Source: a bacterium
GTDB taxonomy: Bacteria; Vulcanimicrobiota; Xenobia; Xenobiales; JADMJV01
Length of the DNA: 41,242 nt
Direction of reading: 5' to 3'
Assembly: GCA_018780265.1 (NCBI GenBank)
Contig: JADMJV010000016.1
Coordinates: forward strand, 76,553-117,794
Positions 17,185 through 28,722 of the stretch are shown in pieces. Made by a program: the position numbers and the translations under genes. The notes under the pieces are model-generated. The model had not been told where the DNA came from, did not search any database, and was given only the letters and a program-made list of their open reading frames with translations. The stretch's first letter is position 1, and each line of letters begins with the position of its first letter.

Positions 17185-17577
17185 GTGACCAACACCCTGG
17201 CCATTATGTTCGGTGCCGCCCTGGGCGCCACCGGACGCTACTGGCTGACCGCCTGGGCCACTGCTCGCTGGGGCACCGGTTTCCCCTACGGAACCGGCAT
17301 CATCAACGTTTCCGGAAGTTTCCTGATCGGAGTGGTCATGGTAGTGGCCCTGGCCCGCTTTGGCCACTCCGACGTTTTCCGTCTGTTCCTGGTGACAGGC
17401 ATGCTGGGGGGCTTTACCACTTTCTCCAGCTTCAGTTACGAAAATCTGACCCTCATCGAATCAGGCCGCTGGCCGGCCGCCCTCGTCTACGCAATCGGCA
17501 GTGTGGTCGCAGGCCTGCTGGCCGTATTCTGTGGAGCCACCCTGGCTCGGGCCCTGCTTACAGCGTCTGCCCCTTAG
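17185..17577 (+). CDS. crcB: Fluoride channel/exporter CrcB (Fluc)
   Basis: A 130-residue protein with four membrane helices. Family marks are GAALGATGRYWLT at the N-terminus, GTGIINVSGSFLIGV with the pore Asn, and GGFTTFSSFSYENLTL, which holds the Phe box and the TTFS sodium-site break. Fluc dimers export fluoride passively across the inner membrane. GTG start at 17185, 12 bases after the upstream gene; the ribosome-binding site is weak. No fluoride riboswitch is seen; the gene is embedded at the end of the glycolytic operon. Its 3' end overlaps that of the convergent stress-protein gene by 20 bases. Confidence 0.93.
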   Translation: MTNTLAIMFGAALGATGRYWLTAWATARWGTGFPYGTGIINVSGSFLIGVVMVVALARFGHSDVFRLFLVTGMLGGFTTFSSFSYENLTLIESGRWPAALVYAIGSVVAGLLAVFCGATLARALLTASAP

Positions 17578-18427
17578 GCCCCTCCGGATGGGGCACCACC
17601 AGTACCGCGCAGTGGGCATGGCGAGCCACCTTGGCGGTCACACTGCCCAACCAGGGGTGGCTAAAACCTGTGCGACCGTGAGTGGACATCGCGATCAGGT
17701 CACAACCGTTTTGTTGGGCCCAATTCACGATGGTGTCGGCCGGATCGCCCTCTAAAACTTGCACCTCCAGAGCGATGCCTTCCAATCGAACCTGCCCCAG
17801 CCTTTGGCGCAGGTCGTGCTGATGAGCCCGCGCCTCTTCGGCTCCAAAACCGGTGAATCGCTGCAAAATCGAGGCACTACTGACCTGAAGCAAGGTCACC
17901 CGCCCACCCGAAACCAGATAGGCGGCGACCTTGGGGACTACCGCCAAAGAGGCCTGCGATCCGTCCACTGCCACCAGAATGTGCTGGAACCTGGCCGCCG
18001 GGGAGGCCGGCGGCCTCAGCAACAACACTTCACAATGAGCCAGCCGCAGCAACCTCTCGGCCACGCTGCCCAGCAGCCAACGGCCGACTCCAGTATGGCC
18101 GTGCGAGGCCATCACCATCAGGGAGCAGCGCTCCCGTTGAGCGACCGCAGCCAACTGCTCGGCGGCTGGCCCAACCGGAGTCGTAAAGGAAACCCGAATT
18201 CCCTCCATACGGTCTGCCACCGACTTCAAGTAGAGGGCCGAAGCCTGCACCGCTTGTTCCTTCATCTGCAGCAAAAGACTGGGAGAAAGATCGGGGGCAG
18301 CCGTGGACATATCGTCTACCACACGCACCAACTCCAACTCGCTTTGCCAGTCCCGAGCCAGGGTGTGGGCGCAAGGCAGGACCGATTCGGCCAAAGGTGT
18401 TCCGTCCAGGGGGACCAAGATCTTCAT
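17558..18427 (-). CDS. Tandem universal stress protein (two UspA domains)
   Basis: A 289-residue protein of two UspA domains. Domain 1 (about 1-142) begins MKILVPLDGTPLAESVLP and ends with GHTGVGRWLLGSVAERLL and HCEVLLLRP. Domain 2 (about 148-289) begins FQHILVAVDGSQASLAVVP and ends with GRTGFSHPWLGSVTAKVA and HCAVLVVP. Both keep the ATP-binding G-2x-G-9x-G-S pattern. Such proteins are cytoplasmic and help survival under starvation or oxidative stress; the exact partner is unknown. I chose ATG 18427 over an upstream in-frame start because GGGGAG lies upstream and the domain begins here. It is 35 bases downstream of the enolase-superfamily gene on the same strand. Confidence 0.9.
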   Translation of the reverse strand: MKILVPLDGTPLAESVLPCAHTLARDWQSELELVRVVDDMSTAAPDLSPSLLLQMKEQAVQASALYLKSVADRMEGIRVSFTTPVGPAAEQLAAVAQRERCSLMVMASHGHTGVGRWLLGSVAERLLRLAHCEVLLLRPPASPAARFQHILVAVDGSQASLAVVPKVAAYLVSGGRVTLLQVSSASILQRFTGFGAEEARAHQHDLRQRLGQVRLEGIALEVQVLEGDPADTIVNWAQQNGCDLIAMSTHGRTGFSHPWLGSVTAKVARHAHCAVLVVPHPEGPKGQTL

Positions 18428-18462
18428 GCTCGTCTGTTCTCCCCCGCCAGGCAAGGGGCCCT

Positions 18463-19575
18463 CTAGTCAGGCAAGTAGCGCTGGCGACGTTGGGTGTAGC
18501 GCTCCAGGCTGGGCCAATGCAGCCGGGATCCAACCCCAAACTCGGTAGGAACCGACACCTTTCCATCCGCCCCCAACTCGACCTCCGGCTCGATAATGTC
18601 GCGTTCAAAATATCGACGACTGGCCGAAATATCCCCTGCCAGAGTGAAGTTGGGCAGCGAAGCCAGCGACAGGTTTTGCAACCGGCCCACCCCCGTCTCC
18701 AGCATACCGCCCACCCAGCAGGCAATCCCACGCTGCTGGCAATGGTCGTGAATGGCGCGTGCCGCCCAAAATCCACCCACCCGCCCCGGTTTGATATTGA
18801 TCACCCGGGCCGACCCCAGATTCAGAGCCCGTCGACACTGATCCAGGCTGTCGATCGATTCATCCAGACAGATCGGCGTACGAAGACACTGCTGCAACTG
18901 CGCATGATCTACGATGTCATCGTAAGCCAGCGGTTGCTCGATCATTAATAGTTGCAACTCGTCCAGTGCTTGAAAAGTGGGCAGATGCTCCAATCCGTAG
19001 GCCGAATTGGCATCGACCTGCAAGGTCAATTCCGGATAACGTCGGCGAACTTCCGCCACAACTTCCACGTCCCAGCCCGGTTTGATTTTTAGCTTGACGC
19101 GCCGGTAGCCTTCCTGCAAAGCATCCTCGATCCGTGGCAAAAGATGACCGAGATCGCTCTCCACGCCCAGGCTGATGCCTACATCCACCCGATCCCGGAC
19201 GCCACGCCACAACCTGGAAAGTGGTTGCGCACGCAACTGACTCCACAGGTCCCACAAAGCCGCTTCCATGCCAGCCTTAGCCATATAGTTGCGACGGTAG
19301 CGAACCATGCCCTCGGCCCACAAATCGGGGCTTTCCCAATCTCGGCTCAAGGTGGCCGGAATCAAGACATCCTCGAGGATGTGCCAACAGGTTACCAGAG
19401 TCTCCTCGTTATAGAGCGGCTCGGACATGGCCACCACCTCGCCCCAGCCTTGCAGTCCCTCTCCGTCGACCCTCACCAGCAGGCACTCCTTGTGGGTCTC
19501 GCGAGCAAAGCTGGTCTCGAAGGGGGTGCGCAACTCCATGCACAGCAGCCTCAGTTCCACCGCATCGATCTTCAT
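18463..19575 (-). CDS. menC: o-Succinylbenzoate synthase / N-succinylamino-acid racemase (enolase superfamily)
   Basis: A 370-residue enolase-superfamily enzyme. The acid-base Lys pair is in VKLKIKPGWD (KxK), the metal ligands are in LQVDANSAYG, LMIEQPL and CLDESID, and the second-face Lys is in INIKPGRVGG. GGMLETGVGR and ASLPNFTLAGDISAS are typical of the OSBS/NSAR group. Members make o-succinylbenzoate for menaquinone or racemise N-succinyl amino acids, and many do both. No other menaquinone gene is here. The start overlaps the stop of an upstream GNAT gene (ATGA), the arrangement known for N-succinyl-transfer/racemase pathways, so racemase activity is favoured. The longer frame from 19605 is rejected for this reason. 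Confidence 0.85.
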   Translation of the reverse strand: MKIDAVELRLLCMELRTPFETSFARETHKECLLVRVDGEGLQGWGEVVAMSEPLYNEETLVTCWHILEDVLIPATLSRDWESPDLWAEGMVRYRRNYMAKAGMEAALWDLWSQLRAQPLSRLWRGVRDRVDVGISLGVESDLGHLLPRIEDALQEGYRRVKLKIKPGWDVEVVAEVRRRYPELTLQVDANSAYGLEHLPTFQALDELQLLMIEQPLAYDDIVDHAQLQQCLRTPICLDESIDSLDQCRRALNLGSARVINIKPGRVGGFWAARAIHDHCQQRGIACWVGGMLETGVGRLQNLSLASLPNFTLAGDISASRRYFERDIIEPEVELGADGKVSVPTEFGVGSRLHWPSLERYTQRRQRYLPD

Positions 19576-20243
19576 ATCGGCCTCACCGAACTCAATTGAT
19601 AACAAGCCTGCTGCTGGCGAATGTCAAAAGCCGTCACCGCCAATCCCCTTCCGAAAGCCTCCTGAAACTGTTCTCCCGTGCGCCGGCGCCAGTGCCCCCG
19701 AGTCTCTCGGGCAAGCGGCCAGGGAAAGCTGACCTCCTGCACCACCGGTCCCCGCTCCACGCCGTGCAGCCACCAGTCCACCTCGAACCGGTCGGTGCTC
19801 ACTCCCCGGTTCAGTTCGTCGTCCAGATCGCCATAGTAATTCACCAGATACCGCTGACAGACAGCCCCCAGTCGCCCAATATTGAGTTGAGCATTGGCCC
19901 CCTGCAAGGGGTCAAAGGTCCATACAATGCGGGTATAGCCGTGTTCTAGGGCCCACTGGGCCTGAGCCAGCTTAAGCTGCCTGCCAACACCTTGTCCCTG
20001 CCATTCTGGGGCCACTGCGGCCAGATGAGAGTACAAATAGGCCTGTCCAATCGGGCCTGGAAAAGCGTAGGCACAGCCGACCAGTTGATCGTCCTGCCAG
20101 GCCCCCAAGAGGCAGGCTCCGTGGTGCGTGTGTGCTTGTAGCAGATGAGCCGGTACAACATCCAGGGCGGAACAGCCCCAAACCCTTTGTTGCAGGGCCT
20201 CAAACCCCGCCAAATCTCGAGGTTCAGCGACGACGAGAGACAA
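19572..20243 (-). CDS. GNAT acyltransferase coupled to the OSBS/NSAR gene
   Basis: A 223-residue protein with a GNAT fold. The acyl-CoA loop is EWQGQGVGRQLKLAQAQWAL near 79-98, preceded by YLYSHLAAVAP and followed by RIVWTFDPLQGANAQLNIGRLGA, a pattern seen in acyltransferases encoded beside OSBS/NSAR genes. It probably puts a succinyl or related acyl group on an amino acid, and the adjacent racemase then acts on the product (inference from gene coupling). The only usable start is TTG 20243, just after the stop of the upstream gene at 20245; no clear ribosome-binding site is seen, so translation may depend on reinitiation. Confidence 0.78.
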   Translation of the reverse strand: MSLVVAEPRDLAGFEALQQRVWGCSALDVVPAHLLQAHTHHGACLLGAWQDDQLVGCAYAFPGPIGQAYLYSHLAAVAPEWQGQGVGRQLKLAQAQWALEHGYTRIVWTFDPLQGANAQLNIGRLGAVCQRYLVNYYGDLDDELNRGVSTDRFEVDWWLHGVERGPVVQEVSFPWPLARETRGHWRRRTGEQFQEAFGRGLAVTAFDIRQQQACYQLSSVRPI

Positions 20244-20244
20244 A

Positions 20245-20772
20245 CTAGCGGTCGGCGATCATCTTGGCCAGCACCAGACCGGCCGCCCCGGTCACCACAC
20301 CCACACCCAGGCCCAGCAAAGCTCCCTGAGCCATGCTGTTGGGAAAGCTCTTGGAGTGGTGATGCACTTCCCGAATCAAGGTGCGGCCTGTCTCTTCGGT
20401 GCGATAGTCAGTCACTGTCCGGGTGCAGCTGGCGTCATAGCCATAGTGGTAGCCAAATTCGCCCTTCATGGCGTCATAGCCATAATGGTATTGATGGCAG
20501 CCGCTTTCTGTATGCGAACCTATGGCTACCTGGCGGGTCTCTGCGTAAGGGATTTTCTCGACCGTAACTACATCGCCCAGGTGGCGCTGGTGGCCCAGGT
20601 AAGCACCGGCGGCGGTGGTCAGTCCCACCCACCCGGCGGCCGCACCCAGCTTTACGGAATCACTGATCCCTTCACTGTCGCCGCGCCCGAAATCAGGGTC
20701 GGGCTTGCCAGGCTTTTGGCCCTGCGTGAAGGAGGGATTGAGAAAATTCATGATCTTCATAGTCTCAAGCAT
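20245..20772 (-). CDS. Small membrane protein with YHYGYDA repeats, unknown function
   Basis: About 175 residues. Two hydrophobic segments (KLGAAAGWVGLTTAAGAYLG near 44-63 and ALLGLGVGVVTGAAGLVLA near the C-terminus) flank a His/Tyr/Cys-rich middle. That middle contains the near-repeat YHYGYDAMKGEFGYHYGYDA between two cysteines, which could bind metal. ATG 20772 (MLETMKIMNFL) is chosen; an ATG at 20760 is equally possible and there is no strong ribosome-binding site. No family recognised. It ends two bases before the TTG start of the GNAT gene, so the two are probably one transcript. Confidence 0.6.
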   Translation of the reverse strand: MLETMKIMNFLNPSFTQGQKPGKPDPDFGRGDSEGISDSVKLGAAAGWVGLTTAAGAYLGHQRHLGDVVTVEKIPYAETRQVAIGSHTESGCHQYHYGYDAMKGEFGYHYGYDASCTRTVTDYRTEETGRTLIREVHHHSKSFPNSMAQGALLGLGVGVVTGAAGLVLAKMIADR

Positions 20773-20828
20773 AGCAGGCCCACCATGCCGGAGTAGTCTG
20801 CCCATGTTGATCAAATGTTACCTGTTGG

Positions 20829-21692
20829 TCAGGGTCCCCACATGCGCTGCCACAACTGGGCATACTCAGGGTCCTGATTGCGGCGCTCGGCCGGCAAGCG
20901 GCGTAAACTAACAGCCATGCCCAGTTCCTCGGCACTGATGGCCCCGCTGCGCAGGCGTTCCAAAAAGAGCTTAAACAGCTTTCGGTCCAGCTTCTCCGGC
21001 GAGCGCGGGCTGGCCAGCACCAGTTCCTGGTTGGCCCCTCGCTGGCCCAGTTGGCGGCGCCATAGCGAATAGCGCTGCACGGCCGCACGCGCCGAGTCGG
21101 GTGTGATGGCGTTGGGCAGGCGCATGGCCGAGAGGTAGCCCGACTCTAAATCCTCCAGGCTATCCCAGGCTTGCAAAGCGGTCTCGGCATATAACAGGTT
21201 GGAACGGACGGCCACGAAGAAGTCCTTGAGACAGCTCTCGCGAGTTTCATGCAATTCGGCCAGCAACTGCTGGCTATCCCCCTGCCCCAGCAAACGGCTC
21301 AAGGCCTTACGATACCACTGATTTTGTTGAGCCGACTTCTTGACTCGCTCTAAGGCGGCCACGATGTCCCTCACGTCAAAGGGCTTGTAAAGGTAGTCGT
21401 CAACCCTGATCTGCAAAGCCCTCAGAGGAGCCAGCTCGTCGGCATACCCGGTCATCACGATACAGGCCAGACCAGGACGTCGCTTCTTCAGTTCTTCCAG
21501 CACACCCAGTCCATCCACCGGGCCAGCCATGCGCACGTCGGAGATGACCACATCAAAGGATATTTCGTGAGCCAGGTGGAGGGCCTCCTCGGGCCCCGCC
21601 GCGCCCTCCACCTGATAGGCCAGAGAATCTAGAACATCGACCAGCAGTTCACGGAGATTCTCATCATCCTCCAACACCAGGATCGATTTCAT
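20829..21692 (-). CDS. Response regulator with uncharacterised helical output domain
   Basis: A 287-residue protein. The receiver domain (about 1-120) has the acidic pair in VLEDDEN, the phosphorylation site Asp52 in VVISDVRM, Thr81 in VMTGYAD and Lys103 in LYKPFD, so all switch residues are intact. The remaining 165 residues are helical, without a recognisable DNA-binding or enzymatic domain, and may mediate protein contacts. No histidine kinase gene is nearby. It starts inside the 3' end of gyrA (29-base overlap, different frame), so it is probably transcribed with gyrB-gyrA. Confidence 0.85.
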   Translation of the reverse strand: MKSILVLEDDENLRELLVDVLDSLAYQVEGAAGPEEALHLAHEISFDVVISDVRMAGPVDGLGVLEELKKRRPGLACIVMTGYADELAPLRALQIRVDDYLYKPFDVRDIVAALERVKKSAQQNQWYRKALSRLLGQGDSQQLLAELHETRESCLKDFFVAVRSNLLYAETALQAWDSLEDLESGYLSAMRLPNAITPDSARAAVQRYSLWRRQLGQRGANQELVLASPRSPEKLDRKLFKLFLERLRSGAISAEELGMAVSLRRLPAERRNQDPEYAQLWQRMWGP

Positions 21693-24201
21693 CTACGTCC
21701 CCCTCGACTCTCTCTGGCAATTGGCCACACTCTAGCTCCTCGTCCTCACCCTCACCATCATCCTCTTCAGGGATGATCCGAGTGACCGCTCCCACCAGGT
21801 CGCCCTCGCCCAGACGTATCACGCGGACACCCTGGGTAAGTCGGCCGATCAAGGACACATCGGCCACCCGCAGCTTGATCAGCGTCCCCTGCAGAGTGGA
21901 GACCATGAACTCGTGGTTCTCATTGACGATCATGGCTCCCACGATGGTCCCCGTCTTTTCGGTCAGCTGCAGGGTCTTCAGTCCCTTGCCGCCGCGATTT
22001 TGGTCGGAGTATTCGGAGATCTTGGTTCGCTTACCATAGCCGTTCTGACTGACAATGAGCAGTTCGTTGTCTACGCAATCATTGTCGGCAGACACCGTCT
22101 CCATCGCCACAATTACGTCGCCCTCGCGCAGGTCCATGCCTTTCACGCCTTGAGCGGCTCGGCTCAACTCGCGGGCATCTTCCTCCTTGAAGCGGATCGA
22201 CATGCCGTCGCGAGTCACCAAAATCAGGTGTTGATCTCCGGGGGTCAGCTTGACGCTGACAAGTTCGTCTCCTTCCCTCAGGCGAAGGGCGATCAGACCC
22301 GACGAGTTGATGCGGGCATAGGCCTGCAGGTTGGTGCGCTTGATAATGCCCTCGCGGGTGCATGTCACAATGGCGCCCGGATCCTCGAAGCTGCGCACGG
22401 GAATGATCGATGCCACCCGTTCGCCCTCGACGATGGGCAACAAATTGACCAACGGGGTGCCCTTGGCCGTACGCGAGTATTCTTGAATCTCGTGTACCTT
22501 CATGCGGAAGACACGAGCACGATTGGTAAAGAACAGGATATGGTGATGAGTCGAGCTGACAAAGAGGTGCTCAAGCGAGTCCTCTTCCTTCAGTCCCGTG
22601 CCCGACACGCCACGCCCGCCCCGTTTCTGGGTGCGATAGGTGTCGTATGGCACGCGCTTGATATAGCCACCCTGAGAAATGGTGACCACCATCTTTTCTT
22701 CCGCGATCAGGTCCTCAATGTTGAGTTCACCCAACCAGGCCACGATCTCGGTGCGACGCTCATCGCCAAAAAGTTCGCGCACCTGAATCATCTCGTCGCG
22801 CACTACTGTGTCCAGCTTGACCGGGTCTTCGAGAAGACCCCGCAAGTAAGCGATTTCAGCCATCAATTCCTGGTGCTCGTTCTGTAGTTTGTCGCGCTCA
22901 AGACCGGTCAGGCGCTGCAGACGCATATCCAAAATCGCCTGGGCCTGTACTTCGGAAAAGCCAAACCGATTCTGCAGACCCGATCGCGCTTCGGCCGGAT
23001 CGGCCGAGCCCCGAATCAGGGCGATAATCTCCTCGATATGGTCAAGCGCCTTGAGCAGGCCCTCCACAATATGGGCCCGCTTGAGGGCCTTATCGAGCAA
23101 GAATTGGGAGCGGCGGCGCACCACCACGCGACGATGATTGACGAACTCGAGGAGCAAGTCGCGCAGATTGAGAACTTTAGGAACTCCGTTGACCAGCGCC
23201 AACATGTTGACGCCAAAGCTGGTCTGCAGCTCAGAATACTTGTAGAGTTGGTTCATCACCACCTCGGGATGAGAGCCCTGGCTTAACTCAAAGACGATAC
23301 GCATGCCTTTGCGGTCCGACTCGTCGCGCATGTCGGAGATACCCTCGATGCGCTTCTCCTTGATGGCTTCGGCAATGTTGATCTGCAAGCGAGACTTGTT
23401 GACCTGAAAGGGGATCTCGGTGACCACCAGCGCTTTGCGATCGCGCTTCATATCTTCCACTTCGATCTTGGCCCGCATAATCACCGAGCCACGACCGGTG
23501 CGATAGGCCTCACGAATGCCGTTGCGGCCCAAAATCTGGGCTCCCGTGGGGAAGTCAGGCCCGGGAATGACCTCGATCAGGCGGTCAATTTCTATGTCGG
23601 GCTCGTCCATCACCAGCAGGCAACCGGCGATCAACTCATTGAGATTGTGAGGCGGAATCTTGGTGGCCATACCCACGGCAATGCCGTCAGAGCCGTTGAG
23701 CAACAGGTTGGGGATGCGCGTAGGCAACACCACCGGTTCCTGCAAAGAGGCGTCAAAGTTGGGCCGCCAGTCGACGGTGTCTTTGTCCAGATCCTCCAGC
23801 ATCATCATGGCGATCTTGGAGAGACGAGCCTCGGTGTAACGCATGGCAGCCGCATTGTCGCCGTCCACCGAACCGAAGTTTCCGTGCCCCTGCACCAGCA
23901 TATAGCGCAAATTGAAGGGTTGAGCCATGCGCACCAGCGAGTCGTAAATGGCCGAGTCACCGTGCGGATGGTAGCGTGCCATCACATTGCCCACCGTGCT
24001 GGCCGACTTTTTGAAGGGCCGATCGGGGGTGATGTTCTCTTCGCGCATCGTATACAAAATCCGGCGATGGACCGGCTTCAGGCCGTCGCGGGCATCAGGC
24101 AGGGCGCGCGATACAATCACGCTCATGGCGTAGTCCATATAGGCGTCGCGCATTTCGTCGACGACGGCAACGGGGATCAGTTCTCGATCTTGAATAGGCA
24201 T
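21664..24201 (-). CDS. gyrA: DNA gyrase subunit A
   Basis: An 845-residue subunit of the type II topoisomerase that supercoils DNA. The catalytic Tyr122 is in [13 protein letters not shown]. The quinolone-resistance region [17 protein letters not shown] keeps Ser83 and Asp87, as in susceptible E. coli numbering. The C-terminal wrapping domain has the GyrA-box QKRGGRG (in [13 protein letters not shown]), which separates it from ParC. The tail is acidic ([13 protein letters not shown]). ATG 24201 follows the gyrB stop by ten bases. The 3' end overlaps the response-regulator gene by 29 bases. Confidence 0.98.
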   Translation of the reverse strand: MPIQDRELIPVAVVDEMRDAYMDYAMSVIVSRALPDARDGLKPVHRRILYTMREENITPDRPFKKSASTVGNVMARYHPHGDSAIYDSLVRMAQPFNLRYMLVQGHGNFGSVDGDNAAAMRYTEARLSKIAMMMLEDLDKDTVDWRPNFDASLQEPVVLPTRIPNLLLNGSDGIAVGMATKIPPHNLNELIAGCLLVMDEPDIEIDRLIEVIPGPDFPTGAQILGRNGIREAYRTGRGSVIMRAKIEVEDMKRDRKALVVTEIPFQVNKSRLQINIAEAIKEKRIEGISDMRDESDRKGMRIVFELSQGSHPEVVMNQLYKYSELQTSFGVNMLALVNGVPKVLNLRDLLLEFVNHRRVVVRRRSQFLLDKALKRAHIVEGLLKALDHIEEIIALIRGSADPAEARSGLQNRFGFSEVQAQAILDMRLQRLTGLERDKLQNEHQELMAEIAYLRGLLEDPVKLDTVVRDEMIQVRELFGDERRTEIVAWLGELNIEDLIAEEKMVVTISQGGYIKRVPYDTYRTQKRGGRGVSGTGLKEEDSLEHLFVSSTHHHILFFTNRARVFRMKVHEIQEYSRTAKGTPLVNLLPIVEGERVASIIPVRSFEDPGAIVTCTREGIIKRTNLQAYARINSSGLIALRLREGDELVSVKLTPGDQHLILVTRDGMSIRFKEEDARELSRAAQGVKGMDLREGDVIVAMETVSADNDCVDNELLIVSQNGYGKRTKISEYSDQNRGGKGLKTLQLTEKTGTIVGAMIVNENHEFMVSTLQGTLIKLRVADVSLIGRLTQGVRVIRLGEGDLVGAVTRIIPEEDDGEGEDEELECGQLPERVEGDVDEIDPGVGG

Positions 24202-24211
24202 GAGCTGGCTC

Positions 24212-26233
<2,022 letters not shown>

Positions 26234-26405
26234 TTAGATACGGCATTGTGGGCAGTGAAGAATGTGCGAGACGAAATCGCTGGTTGGCCTCAAAATAAGC
26301 GGGCCTAAAACTCCCAGTCAGCCACTCTACGAACTGTGTGTGGTCTTGCATCCTCGTGCGGCCAGCTCATCGCCGCCCCCCTGACCCCACACAAAACAGG
26401 CTTGA

Positions 26406-26423
26406 CAGATAGATTCATATCTG
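26406..26423. promoter_or_regulatory. Inverted repeat in the region upstream of gyrB
   Basis: CAGATA (26406-26411) and TATCTG (26418-26423) form a 6-bp inverted repeat with a six-base spacer, inside the 244-base gap between the glycosyltransferase stop and the gyrB start. On the plus strand A-bases follow it, so it is no terminator for the minus-strand genes. It could be an operator. Nothing else in the gap is convincing; gyrB's promoter should lie here. Confidence 0.3.
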
Positions 26424-26459
26424 AAAAATCTTCTCACCCCGCCGAGTTTTTCCTGCCCG

Positions 26460-27599
26460 TCAGGCCCCCAATGACCTGTATAAATCCACCATTTTTCGGC
26501 CCATTTCGCGAGCCGAAAAGGAGTCTGCCCAAACTCGAGCCCGCTGACTCAGGCGGGCGTGTTCCTCATGACTAAAAACCAGGCGCTTCATGGCTGACAC
26601 ACACCCCGTGAGATCGCCCGGATCCAGCAAACAGCCGCTGCCGTTGTTCTCCACGGCCTCATTCACTCCACTGGCCTTCACGGCCACCACGGGCACACCG
26701 GCCGCTGCCGCCTCCAGCAACACCAAGCCCTGAGTCTCGGTCTGACTGGCAAACAGAAACAGACGAGCCACCGACAAGTAGTTCTTGAGCCGGTCACGCG
26801 TCCGATAGCCGATAAATCGAACGCTCTCGCCCAGTCGGAGTTGCTCGCTCAAATTCTTCAAGCCTGCCAGTTCAGGCCCACCGCCGATCAGCACAAAGAC
26901 CGCTTCCCCGCCCTGCTCCCGATACTCCGCAAAAGCCCGCAGCAAGAAATCGATCGACTTCTCCTTGCCCATTCGCCCCACGTACAGAAAAATCGAGGTG
27001 CCGGCCGGCACTCCCAATTCGTCCCAGACCACCTGGGGCTCACCGCCTTGCAAATCCTGACAGCGAATCCCGGTGGGAATGACCCGACAGGGGCGCTTCA
27101 CCCGACTCCCCACCAGTGAATCGGCCACCTGCTGAGAAGGCATCACGATCGCCGCCGACCTCTGAAAATAGAAATCGCACAACTGGCGGCCCACCCAACG
27201 GCCCACCTTGATGGGCACAATTTTCAAATAGTGGGCGTATTCTTCCCACAAGGTGTGATGCGTAAAGACCATCGGCGTTCGCTGCAGGCGCGATTTACTC
27301 CAACCCAGCCAGCCCATATTGAACGGCGTGTGGACGTGCACTGCGTCGTAGCGCTGCCCAAACAACGCCTTCACCTGCGAGGGCGGCCAGGGCACACCCA
27401 TCCGGTCCTCCGGCTGCAATGGCATATACATCGAAGCCATCCGATGCACGCCGGGCTCGGGTGCCACCTTGGGATAGTTGGGCACAAAAACATGCACTTC
27501 GTGACCGGCTTCTTCCAGCGCTTGCTTAAGTACCTGAATCGAAGTGGTGACCCCGTTGATTCGGGGCGTGTAGCAGTCACTGAAGTGGGCAATACGCAC
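26460..27599 (-). CDS. GT4-family glycosyltransferase (glycolipid type)
   Basis: About 380 residues from the chosen GTG start, a retaining GT-B glycosyltransferase. RIAHFSDCYTPRINGVTTSI at the N-terminus and HTPFNMGWLGW, FTHHTLWEEY are typical of GT4 enzymes such as alpha-monoglucosyldiacylglycerol synthases. The donor-binding half has FLYVGRMGKEKSIDFLL and the EX7E motif in ETQGLVLLEAAAAGVP. It probably glycosylates a membrane lipid from a nucleotide sugar. An in-frame ATG at 27653 would overlap the start of divergent recF, so I prefer GTG 27599 (VRIAHFSD), which matches family starts; the ribosome-binding site is weak. Confidence 0.85.
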   Translation of the reverse strand: MRIAHFSDCYTPRINGVTTSIQVLKQALEEAGHEVHVFVPNYPKVAPEPGVHRMASMYMPLQPEDRMGVPWPPSQVKALFGQRYDAVHVHTPFNMGWLGWSKSRLQRTPMVFTHHTLWEEYAHYLKIVPIKVGRWVGRQLCDFYFQRSAAIVMPSQQVADSLVGSRVKRPCRVIPTGIRCQDLQGGEPQVVWDELGVPAGTSIFLYVGRMGKEKSIDFLLRAFAEYREQGGEAVFVLIGGGPELAGLKNLSEQLRLGESVRFIGYRTRDRLKNYLSVARLFLFASQTETQGLVLLEAAAAGVPVVAVKASGVNEAVENNGSGCLLDPGDLTGCVSAMKRLVFSHEEHARLSQRARVWADSFSAREMGRKMVDLYRSLGA

Positions 27600-27651
27600 G
27601 CGCCCCTGTTCTATGGAGGAACCCTGATGCCTTGCTGACAAAGCTTGGAAC

Positions 27652-28722
27652 ATGAAGGTCATTCAAATTCGCCTCGAAGACTTTCGCAACTATACCTTCC
27701 AAGAGATCCCTCTGGGCCCCGGCCTGCATGTCTTTGAAGGGCGCAACGCCCAGGGCAAAACCGCCCTTCTTGAGGCCATCTACCTGGCGGCCACAGCCCG
27801 CTCCTTTCGCACCAACAAAGAGAGCGACCTGATTCGCTGGGGCCAGCCTCAGGGCGGCCTGCACCTGGAAATGGAACGCGACTCCGGCAAAAACCGCCAA
27901 CTGACCATGCGCTGGCAAAGCCAGCCACCCCAGCGAAGCATTTGTCTGCAGGAGCAACCCATTCGCAAGCTATCTCAGTTTCTCAGCGAATTGCCGCTGG
28001 CTCTGTTCACTCCCGACGACCTCGAATTGGTCCAGGGTGGTCCCGAGCAACGGCGCGGCTACCTGGACTTGCTACTGTGCAAACTTTACCCCGCTTACCT
28101 GGAAAACCTGGGGCGCTATCAAAAGGTGCTGCGCCAGAAGGCGGCCCTGCTCAAGCAGCAGCGAGCCCCTTCCAGCCCCGAAATGGACAGCTGGGACACC
28201 CTGTTGATTCAGTTTGGTCAACCCATCATCGAGGCCCGCCTACAACTGTGCCAACAGGTCCAACCGATGCTGGGCAGACTCTACGCCTGCCTATCCGGCG
28301 AGGCCGACCCCCTGCTGCTCAGCTATCAACCTTCGTGTCTGGGCCAGCAACTGCCGGCCGCCCTGCAGCGCGCTCGCCCGGACGAAATCCGTCGACACGC
28401 CTGCCTGGTAGGACCCCACCGCGATGAAGTGCAATTCTCCTTAGGAGAAGCCGTGGTGCGCCGTTTTGGCTCACAAGGGCAGCGGCGCACATTGGCGCTG
28501 GCCTTGCGCCTGGCCCAGGCAGAAATTCTACTGGAGATTGGACGGGAGCGACCGGTTGTGTTACTCGACGACTGTTTTTCCGAACTGGACCCCGGCCGTC
28601 AGGCACGCTTGTTGGACTGGCTGGAGCAGGCGTCTCAGGTGCTGATCACCACCGCCACCCCGCTCCAACTCCGCCAGAGCCATCGCCACTACCTGGTCGA
28701 TCAAGGACGGGTCTCGTGCTAA
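27652..28722 (+). CDS. recF: DNA replication and repair protein RecF
   Basis: A 356-residue SMC-like ATPase that helps load RecA at gaps. It starts MKVIQIRLEDFRNY, as RecF does. The Walker A motif GRNAQGKTALLEAIYL is at 30-45, the signature region is GSQGQRRTLALALRLAQAE, and Walker B is VVLLDDCFSELD. Length is normal. It is divergent from the glycosyltransferase with only about 50 bases between the chosen starts, so promoters must overlap. It overlaps the next gene by seven bases, which implies co-translation. Confidence 0.95.
   Translation: MKVIQIRLEDFRNYTFQEIPLGPGLHVFEGRNAQGKTALLEAIYLAATARSFRTNKESDLIRWGQPQGGLHLEMERDSGKNRQLTMRWQSQPPQRSICLQEQPIRKLSQFLSELPLALFTPDDLELVQGGPEQRRGYLDLLLCKLYPAYLENLGRYQKVLRQKAALLKQQRAPSSPEMDSWDTLLIQFGQPIIEARLQLCQQVQPMLGRLYACLSGEADPLLLSYQPSCLGQQLPAALQRARPDEIRRHACLVGPHRDEVQFSLGEAVVRRFGSQGQRRTLALALRLAQAEILLEIGRERPVVLLDDCFSELDPGRQARLLDWLEQASQVLITTATPLQLRQSHRHYLVDQGRVSC

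Noticed and set aside
26401..26430. TTGACA as a plus-strand -35 box
   Set aside because: No acceptable -10 box follows at 16-18 bases and no plus-strand gene starts downstream.
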